From assembly GCA_026706505.1 (NCBI GenBank), contig JAPOYQ010000881.1, positions 1-11,722 on the forward strand: DNA of 11,722 nucleotides, read 5' to 3'. The translations under genes were made by a program, and so were the position numbers. Origin of the DNA: Gemmatimonadota bacterium. Its GTDB lineage: Bacteria > Latescibacterota > UBA2968 > UBA8231. Under the pieces are notes generated by a model. It saw nothing but the letters and a program-made list of their open reading frames with translations, searched no databases and had not been told where the DNA came from. Positions 6,665-11,722 of this stretch are shown here, one piece after another. How positions within the stretch are numbered: the stretch's first letter is position 1; each line of letters starts with the position of its first letter.

Positions 6665-8731
6665 TCACAAGCTCTTCTCGATCATCGCCACAATCTCGTC
6701 TGTATTGCGTAGTATCCTAAGACGCTCCACGATCAATCCTTGCGAGTCCACCAAATAATACGAAGGCAAGGAGTTCACTTGATAGGACTTGGCCACGTCC
6801 GCACCCCAGCCGTCAGCGCGCACGTGGACGCCTTCGATCTCGTGTTTATCAATCGCCTCTCGCCAAGCGGCCTCATCCGTGTCTAGCGACAGATTGAGGA
6901 AGACCAAGGGTTGATCCGCCGCCTTTTTCTTGATTCTGCGGAGATCGGGCAGGTCGTCGATACACGGGACGCACCAACTCGCCCAGAAGTCGAGCAGAAC
7001 CACCTGCCCCTTGAACTGGCTCAGCGATACGGGCTGACCGTCGAGGTCGTAGAGGGTGAATTCGGGCGCGGGTTGCCCGGGCTGGAGTTTCAGGGCCTTA
7101 TGTAGCGCCGCTTGGACGACCTCGGTGTATTCCGGGTACGGGTTGATCTCTTGGAACTCTTCCCACATGTGCTGGGCCAACTCAAAGGCGTCGCTGCCGC
7201 GCTTGAAGCCGTGAATCACCTCTCCAGCCAAAAACCAGTAGAGCACTCGCCCCTCCAGTTTTTCTTTGGCCTGACCGTACCTTGCCGAAAAACTACTCCA
7301 CGTCTTCAGAGTAACGGGCCCTGTAGTTGTAGTCATCGAATCAAGTTGGGCCTGCACCGCCCCCGACAGACCAAGGCTCGATAGATCGATTCTCTCGGAC
7401 AGCTTGGGCCTCTGAGGGTGTTCGTACATCGAATCGAGTTGGGCACGGGCCGGTTCTGACAGCCACGATAGATTGAGTTTCTCGGATAGTTTGGGTGGTT
7501 CTTTTTTTAGAGAATCCTGCTTTATTTCTAGCGGCAAGTAGAACGCCACAGATCCACCCGTCGTATCCACGCTAGCCTCCTCTACCTCACTTGAAGTGAA
7601 GAAGCTATAGGACTTAGACTTTTCAAATAAGGCGTCGATTCGGGCTTGGTCAGTCTCTGAAAGACCAAATACCGACAAGTCAAAACTCTGGGATAGCTTG
7701 GGACGTCTCTTCTTTTCGTACATTGAGTCGAGCCGGACCTGAGCAGCCGACAATAACCCAACCGCCGACAAATCGACCATCTGCGACAGCTTGAACCCCC
7801 GGCCCTCCTTTTCGTACAGGGCGTCAAGTTGGGCCACGGTCTCCTCCGACAACTCCAGATCCGATAGATTGTACATCTCGGACAGATTGGGCCGTCTAAA
7901 TGGGTTGGACATCTTATCTAATTCCCCGCGATCTCTGGGCGGCCGACCAATAGATCCACTTCTGAATAGAAAGGCTTGCTCTATCTGTTCCCGCCGCTCC
8001 CAGTCCAAGGTCCGCACCAGAAACGTGTGATAGTCCATCGTGCCAATAGCCTTCTCATCGACTAGAGGAATTTCCTGCAGGAAGTCGTAGTACTTCGGGG
8101 GGAGGTCGCTGTTATCCTCGCCGTTGGCAAAGCGGTACTCCGTCGGGTAAGAAATCATGAGATTGGCCCACTCGTAATTGAAGTGGGCTATCGCATAGTC
8201 GACAAACCCTGGCGACAGCGCGTATTCTTTACTCCTTGCGGCCAGAAACTCGAACTGATCTCGACGTCGCTGATCTACTTGGCGCTTGAAATCCTCGGCC
8301 TCCAGCCCCTCGTAATCCAGACGGGGACGACCAAATTCGGCCATCCACTCGGCCACGAAGCGGTTATTGTCGGCCCCTATACCGCTAAACGAGTAGGAAG
8401 AGTCGGAAAAGCCCTCCTCCACGACCACGTGCAGACTGTCGCCGGGTTCGACGAAGAACATCGACCGCACGTCATTATAATAGGCCCTGACGAGGGTCCC
8501 TCGGACGACAGGTAGTTCGAAGAAGAAGCGGTCTAGGCTGTCAAGAACGACGCGCTGTTCGGAGTCTTCCAGCGCCGACGGCGACTCGTAGCCAAATGTG
8601 ATTTCCCGCGAAGTTGGATCTCGGATTTCGCCGGTGATGGTCGCAATTGATGGCTGGCTCTGAGCGCTGGCCAGACAAGCGCTCGACGCTATCAGTATGG
8701 CAATTCGGAGGCTACAATATGCGTTCGTCAT
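6665..8731 (-). CDS. Exported thioredoxin (TlpA/ResA-like) paralog 3 with five-unit helical repeat insert
   Basis: This 688-residue protein is closely related to paralog 2. The ATG at 8731 has GGAG five bases upstream. The signal sequence (1-24) ends ASA before QSQ, and Arg9 gives this copy the n-region charge the others lack. The DUF4369-like domain (~28-125) has FFVEPGDSLHVVVEEG but lacks the ~20-residue insert of paralogs 1 and 2. The helical region is at 148-243. A unique linker (245-281, with GSIGRPPRDRGE) leads into five repeats (282-474); a 37-residue insert after unit 3 has DTTGG and FYLP. The thioredoxin domain is at ~547-688, with PEFTLYDLDGQPVSL, the active site W586-CVPC-590 and cis-proline P656 in NSLPSYYLVD. 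Val in CVPC is less common than Gly. Upstream is paralog 4 across 209 bases; downstream is a strong terminator. Predicted role: periplasmic thiol redox, substrate unknown. Confidence 0.88.
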   Translation of the reverse strand: MTNAYCSLRIAILIASSACLASAQSQPSIATITGEIRDPTSREITFGYESPSALEDSEQRVVLDSLDRFFFELPVVRGTLVRAYYNDVRSMFFVEPGDSLHVVVEEGFSDSSYSFSGIGADNNRFVAEWMAEFGRPRLDYEGLEAEDFKRQVDQRRRDQFEFLAARSKEYALSPGFVDYAIAHFNYEWANLMISYPTEYRFANGEDNSDLPPKYYDFLQEIPLVDEKAIGTMDYHTFLVRTLDWERREQIEQAFLFRSGSIGRPPRDRGELDKMSNPFRRPNLSEMYNLSDLELSEETVAQLDALYEKEGRGFKLSQMVDLSAVGLLSAAQVRLDSMYEKKRRPKLSQSFDLSVFGLSETDQARIDALFEKSKSYSFFTSSEVEEASVDTTGGSVAFYLPLEIKQDSLKKEPPKLSEKLNLSWLSEPARAQLDSMYEHPQRPKLSERIDLSSLGLSGAVQAQLDSMTTTTGPVTLKTWSSFSARYGQAKEKLEGRVLYWFLAGEVIHGFKRGSDAFELAQHMWEEFQEINPYPEYTEVVQAALHKALKLQPGQPAPEFTLYDLDGQPVSLSQFKGQVVLLDFWASWCVPCIDDLPDLRRIKKKAADQPLVFLNLSLDTDEAAWREAIDKHEIEGVHVRADGWGADVAKSYQVNSLPSYYLVDSQGLIVERLRILRNTDEIVAMIEKSL
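7310..7888 (-). repeat. Five tandem ~31-residue coding repeats in paralog 3
   Basis: Units begin at residues 282, 314, 345, 414 and 443 and align one-to-one with those of paralog 2. Unit 1 has LELSEET in both; unit 2 has QMVDLSAVGL in both; unit 3 is followed by the same type of acidic insert. Unit 4 is two residues shorter (LNLSWLSEPARAQ) and differs clearly from unit 4 of paralog 2. The tail of unit 5 has become Thr-rich (TTTTGPVTL). Confidence 0.8.
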
Positions 8732-8834
8732 GGGGTCTCCATTTAGTTAGGGCCTGCTCAAGGGACGCTTGGGCCACAATCCGGCTAATCCCAATAAAGA
8801 TCAACAGCGCCAATCCAATAAACACCGCCACCAC
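8712..8834 (-). other. Possible small membrane peptide or gene remnant between paralogs 4 and 3
   Basis: A 40-codon frame beginning GTG GTG encodes one strongly hydrophobic stretch (VVAVFIGLALLIFIGISRIVA) followed by a helix-like tail (QASLEQALTKWR), and ends 20 bases inside paralog 3 in another frame. The same frame upstream, beyond one TAG, is also hydrophobic and Trp-rich back to about 8907. A separate 45-codon frame starts at the ATG at 8922. No good ribosome site was found. It could be a decayed two-segment membrane gene, a real small ORF, or chance. Confidence 0.2.
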
Positions 8835-8940
8835 CTATAATTGCACCCCCATCAGCCACAGCCACCATCGTCCCCACGCCAGCCAGCAAGACAGACCGCA
8901 CCACAATACGGGATGATCTCATTCGCAAAGCGCAGAGTTC
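8732..8940. other. Intergenic region between paralogs 4 and 3 (209 bases)
   Basis: It contains the GGAG ribosome site of paralog 3, the seam repeat at 8759-8771, and about 170 bases (8772-8940) that do not resemble the 48-base gap between paralogs 2 and 1. No hairpin with a T-tract was seen, so paralogs 4 and 3 may share a transcript. No convincing promoter was found. Confidence 0.5.
8759..8771. repeat. Short conserved seam upstream of paralog 3
   Basis: The plus-strand 13-mer CAAGGGACGCTTG lies 27 bases before the paralog 3 start, against 25 bases for the copy upstream of paralog 1. The following bases up to the ATG also resemble each other (both include ATGGAG). This supports a duplicated unit comprising the gene and its short leader. 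Confidence 0.5.
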
Positions 8941-10377
8941 TCACAAGCCCTGCTCGATCATCGCGACAATCTCGTCTGTATCCTTGACTCCAGACAGACG
9001 ATCTAAGATCAGTCCTTGGGAGTCCACCAAGTAATACACAGGAAGGACACTCACTTGGTAGCTTTTGGTTACCTCAGTAAACCAGCCGGCCGCGCGCACG
9101 TGGACGCCTTCGATCTCGTGTTTATCAACCGCTTCTCGCCAAGCAGCCTCATCCACGTCCAGCGATATGTTGAGGAAGACGACCGGCCAGCCGGCCGTTT
9201 TTTCCTTGATTTTGCGGAGATTGGGCAGGTCGCTGATACACGGCTTGCACCAACTCGACCAGAAGTCGAGCAGAACCACTTGCCCTTTGAACTGCCCCAG
9301 CGATACGGGCTGGCCATCAAGGTCGTCGAGCGTGAAAGCGGGCGCAGATTGCCCAGGTTGTAGCTTGAGCGCCTCATCCAGAGCGGCCTGGACAGGTTCA
9401 TTGTATTCCGGGTGCGGATTGATCTGCTGGAAATCCTCCCACTTGCGATAGGTCAACGCAAAAGCTTCGCTGCCGCCGCGTTTGAACCCATCGATCAGTT
9501 CTCCAGCCAGAAACCAGTAGAGTACTCTCCCCTCCAGTTTTTGCTTGGCCAGATCGTATCTCTTTGCCAAATTCCACGTCCGGCCTACTGGAGTAGTATA
9601 TATCGAGTCAACCTGGGTCTGGATGGCCTCCGACAGATTCCGGTCTTCCCAGTCTAAGAAAAGTCCCAGAAACCAACTATAACTGTCTGTGCCTATGGCC
9701 TTTTCGTTCACCAAGGGGATTCCCTGTAAGAAGTCGTAGTACTCCGGGGTGATATCTCTGTTTTCGCGACCGTTGACAATGCGATAATTTGTCGGGTAGG
9801 CCATCATGAGTTCGGCCCACCCGTAATTGAAGTTAGCCGTCGCATGGTCAATATACCCTAGAGACAGGGTGTATTGCTCGCGCCCCTCGGCTAGAAACTC
9901 GAACCGCTCCCGTCGCCGCTGCTCCATCTGGCGCTTGAAATCCTCCACCTCCAGGTCCTTGTAGCCGCCGAGGCGGGAGGAGCGAAAGCGCGGCCCCAAC
10001 TCGGCTATGAAGCGGCTGTTGTCCGCGTTGGGACCGCTAAACGAGTAAACGCCCTCCTCCACGACGATGTGCAGACTGTCGCCGGGTTCGACGAAGAAGA
10101 TTGATCGCCTTCTCTCGTAATGCCCCCAGACGGGGATCCCTCGGACGACAGGCAGCTCAAAGGCGAAGCGGTCTAGACTATCGAGAACGATGCGCTGCTC
10201 GGAGCTTTCCAGTGCCGACGGCGATTCATAACTAAATGTGATTTCCCGCGAAGTCGGGTCCCGGATTTCGCCGGTGATAGTCGCAATCGATGGCTGGCTC
10301 TGAGTACTTTTGACAGCCAGACAAGCGCTCGATACTAGCAGTATGGCAATTAGAAGACTACCGTATGGGTTCGCCAT
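8941..10377 (-). CDS. Exported thioredoxin (TlpA/ResA-like) paralog 4, short form
   Basis: This 478-residue protein has the normal length for the family and lacks the repeat block. The ATG at 10377 follows GGAG at eight bases. The signal sequence (1-25) contains SSACLA; it has no n-region Lys or Arg, and a lipobox at Cys19 is possible but weak. The DUF4369-like domain spans ~31-120 (FFVEPGDSLHIVVEEG) and the helical region ~145-243. Residues 247-260 (NLSEAIQTQVDSIY) match the second half of one repeat unit, then the sequence joins RYDLAKQKLEGRVLYWFLAGEL exactly where unit 5 ends in paralog 2. The thioredoxin domain is at ~337-478, with the active site W376-CKPC-380 and cis-proline P446 in SVLPVYYLVD. 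The Lys between the cysteines is unusual among the copies. It begins only 18 bases after the dioxygenase stop, so both are probably on one mRNA. Predicted role: periplasmic thiol-disulfide exchange, partner unknown. Confidence 0.9.
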   Translation of the reverse strand: MANPYGSLLIAILLVSSACLAVKSTQSQPSIATITGEIRDPTSREITFSYESPSALESSEQRIVLDSLDRFAFELPVVRGIPVWGHYERRRSIFFVEPGDSLHIVVEEGVYSFSGPNADNSRFIAELGPRFRSSRLGGYKDLEVEDFKRQMEQRRRERFEFLAEGREQYTLSLGYIDHATANFNYGWAELMMAYPTNYRIVNGRENRDITPEYYDFLQGIPLVNEKAIGTDSYSWFLGLFLDWEDRNLSEAIQTQVDSIYTTPVGRTWNLAKRYDLAKQKLEGRVLYWFLAGELIDGFKRGGSEAFALTYRKWEDFQQINPHPEYNEPVQAALDEALKLQPGQSAPAFTLDDLDGQPVSLGQFKGQVVLLDFWSSWCKPCISDLPNLRKIKEKTAGWPVVFLNISLDVDEAAWREAVDKHEIEGVHVRAAGWFTEVTKSYQVSVLPVYYLVDSQGLILDRLSGVKDTDEIVAMIEQGL

Positions 10378-10395
10378 GAGCCTTTCTCCAGTCAG

Positions 10396-11211
10396 CTAGC
10401 CATACGCGCCGTGGTCGAGGAAGCCGAGCAGCCTTTTCAAGCGGGGATTCGCATTTTCGTACACATGCGGCGGCATTTGATAGTTCATAAACGGGTAGTA
10501 CTTGTGCCCGACGATCCGGCGCGCATACGTCACCTGGGTGATATAGCGCGTGCGGTCGCTGCGGTTCGGCCCGCCGCGATGCCACACCTGATTGTTGAAC
10601 ATGACAACACTCCCCGCCGGGGCGCTGTTGTGGACGATTTTCTCTTCCCATTCGGAGCCCTCGATTTCGACCGGCGGTTTGCCGAACAGGTGCGTTCCCG
10701 GAATCACTTCCGTCCCACCGTGCGCCGGCGTATCCACATCGGTCAGATAGTAGTTGGCCGTGAAGAACAGCACCGGGAGGAGGACATTCGGCGGCGGCTT
10801 GCCGTCTGTGACGACGTAGTGCGGAGCGTCGTCCTGATGCCACGTCGAGAGGCCTCCGCCCGGAAGCGTCTGGAACGAATTGTTGTGAATCACGTGGCAA
10901 TTCGGCGCCACCAACGCCTCCGCGAAGCTCACAATCGGTTCGAGATCGAACAGGTGCAGGTTCGCCTCGCTCGTCTCGAATAACCGATGCGCGAGCTTCG
11001 TGTACTCGCTGTAGTTGTTCAGTCCATTTGGATTGTCCGCCAGCGCCCAGTCCAAATCGGCCCGCAATTGCGCACACCAATCCGGCGGGAGAACGTTTTT
11101 AACGAGCAGATACCCATCTCGATGAAATCTCTCGATCCACTGGGCGATCTGTTCGGCGGATTGTTGGACCCCGGCGAGGGACAGTTCTTTTGGCATTTTG
11201 GGCAATCCCAT
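10396..11211 (-). CDS. Phytanoyl-CoA dioxygenase (PhyH)-family Fe(II)/2-oxoglutarate oxygenase
   Basis: This 271-residue cytoplasmic enzyme would hydroxylate or otherwise oxidise an unidentified small molecule, using O2 and 2-oxoglutarate with release of CO2 and succinate. The fold is the double-stranded beta-helix of PhyH. Visible iron ligands are H125 and D127 in WHQDD and H211 in VWHRGG. R222 lies 11 residues after H211, the spacing of the 2-oxoglutarate-binding Arg in human PhyH. GGTEVIPGTH (165-174) is the usual loop before the second ligand. The frame stays open to 11433, but that extension would overlap the divergent gene antisense and is low-complexity, so the ATG at 11211 is preferred; the ATG at 11196 is possible. 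Neither has a good ribosome site. PhyH-like families are large in sponge-associated and uncultured lineages and act on varied substrates, so a role in phytanate breakdown should not be assumed. Confidence 0.9.
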   Translation of the reverse strand: MGLPKMPKELSLAGVQQSAEQIAQWIERFHRDGYLLVKNVLPPDWCAQLRADLDWALADNPNGLNNYSEYTKLAHRLFETSEANLHLFDLEPIVSFAEALVAPNCHVIHNNSFQTLPGGGLSTWHQDDAPHYVVTDGKPPPNVLLPVLFFTANYYLTDVDTPAHGGTEVIPGTHLFGKPPVEIEGSEWEEKIVHNSAPAGSVVMFNNQVWHRGGPNRSDRTRYITQVTYARRIVGHKYYPFMNYQMPPHVYENANPRLKRLLGFLDHGAYG

Positions 11212-11319
11212 ATTTCGTGTGGAAGGCCGATTGGCACATCGCGAGGACGATGCCTTTCTTTTCCTAAGTGTATATAGCCAAAATCTGGTGCGGTAGCCAC
11301 TTAACCCAAAGGAGACGCC
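11212..11319. other. Divergent intergenic region between the dioxygenase and dehydratase-like genes
   Basis: These 108 bases must hold the promoters of both divergent genes unless they are read from elsewhere. A TATATA at 11271-11276 could serve as a -10 box on either strand, but no good -35 lies at the right distance. The clearest signal is AAAGGAG at 11308-11314, the ribosome site of the plus-strand gene. Confidence 0.4.
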
Positions 11320-11722
11320 ATGTATATCCAAGACCAGCTCCCCCACGACCGCGTCACCGACGACAACCTGAGCTACTATAAAGCCATTGGCGTCGATTAT
11401 CTGACCGTCAACTCCCTCCCCCTCGACCTGCACACCTACCCCGAGATGGTCGAGTATCTACGCGAAGTCCGCGCCCGCGCCGAAAAAAACGGCCTCCGCT
11501 TTTACAACGCCGCCTTAACCGGCCCGGACGAAATCACCCTCGCGCAACAAGATCGAGATGCCAAAATCGAGGAGTGGTGCAACTGGATCCGGGCCATGGG
11601 CACCGTCGATGTCCCGACCCTCGGCTACAATTTCAAACCCGTGGGCAACTTCCGCACCCCCTCGGACACCGGCCGCGGCGGTGCCCATTACAGCACCTTT
11701 GTCTACTCAGAATACGAAGAAG
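11320..11722 (+). CDS. Mannonate dehydratase (UxuA)-like protein, N-terminal 134 codons, cut by window edge
   Basis: The frame is open from the ATG at 11320 to the right edge. GGAG lies five bases upstream, making this one of the best-supported starts in the window. The visible part fits a (beta/alpha)8 sugar dehydratase or isomerase barrel: YYKAIGVDYLTVN is like the first strand of UxuA, and GYNFKPVGNFRT near residue 105 corresponds to the UxuA segment around CYNFMPV. UxuA converts D-mannonate to 2-keto-3-deoxygluconate in hexuronate breakdown. The metal-binding residues lie further on and cannot be checked. The GRGGAHYS segment is not typical of E. coli UxuA, so a different sugar-acid substrate or an epimerase role is possible. 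It diverges from the dioxygenase gene, and a shared regulatory region is plausible. Confidence 0.75.
   Translation, partial: MYIQDQLPHDRVTDDNLSYYKAIGVDYLTVNSLPLDLHTYPEMVEYLREVRARAEKNGLRFYNAALTGPDEITLAQQDRDAKIEEWCNWIRAMGTVDVPTLGYNFKPVGNFRTPSDTGRGGAHYSTFVYSEYEE

Noticed and set aside
10411..10983. 190-codon plus-strand open frame
   Set aside because: It is antisense to the dioxygenase gene, which has conserved iron and 2-oxoglutarate ligands; the frame shows no recognisable domain.
10358..11080. 240-codon minus-strand open frame overlapping the dioxygenase in another frame
   Set aside because: Its Arg-, Gly- and Pro-rich composition is typical of an out-of-frame reading of GC-rich coding sequence; the dioxygenase frame holds the catalytic motifs.
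11212..11433. N-terminal extension of the dioxygenase to the ATG at 11433
   Set aside because: It would run antisense through the start of the dehydratase-like gene, resembles no PhyH sequence, and the ATG at 11211 gives a normal family length.

Overview
The window looks like a chromosomal stretch from an uncultured Gram-negative bacterium of middling-high GC. Two clues bear on taxonomy. TlpA-like thioredoxins with this kind of N-terminal and helical region are common in Bacteroidota and relatives. A phytanoyl-CoA-dioxygenase-like gene beside a mannonate-dehydratase-like gene recalls Latescibacterota, Poribacteria and similar lineages. The sequence alone does not settle the phylum. No tRNA, rRNA, transposase, CRISPR array or phage gene was seen.

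Layout: everything from 1 to 11211 is read on the minus strand, so transcription runs from high to low coordinates. The order is a PhyH-type Fe(II)/2-oxoglutarate dioxygenase (10396-11211), thioredoxin paralog 4 (8941-10377), paralog 3 (6665-8731) and a strong intrinsic terminator (6554-6588). Then comes a compact regulator-ATPase-permease operon: a YtrA-like GntR repressor (5998-6390), an ABC ATPase (5102-6001) and an ABC-2 permease with a propeller-like tail (3054-5105). Thioredoxin paralog 2 (900-2927) and paralog 1 (left-truncated, 1-851) follow. On the plus strand, diverging from the dioxygenase, is the start of a mannonate-dehydratase-like gene (11320-11722, right-truncated).

The dominant feature is a family of four exported paralogs. 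Those complete in the window (2, 3, 4) end in a TlpA/ResA-like thioredoxin domain with CGPC, CVPC and CKPC active sites. Paralogs 2 and 3 carry an extra block of five ~31-residue repeats of the form LSxxxDLSxxGLSxxxQAxLDSxY in the linker before the thioredoxin domain. Paralog 4 keeps only half a unit. Paralogs 1 and 2 share an insertion absent from 3 and 4. A short conserved flank marks the ends of the duplicated unit.

The ABC operon sits inside this array. It has a near-consensus promoter with a perfect 13-bp inverted repeat over the predicted transcription start, a probable autoregulatory operator. A possible 11-codon leader ORF follows, then a TTG start for the repressor and 4-bp ATGA and GTGA overlaps between genes. 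The permease carries about 410 extracytoplasmic residues with LVIVD-like repeats, an unusual fusion. A plausible but unproven reading is an envelope stress or maintenance system: a repressor-controlled transporter that senses or binds something in the periplasm, set among duplicated periplasmic thiol-redox proteins with a variable helical arm.
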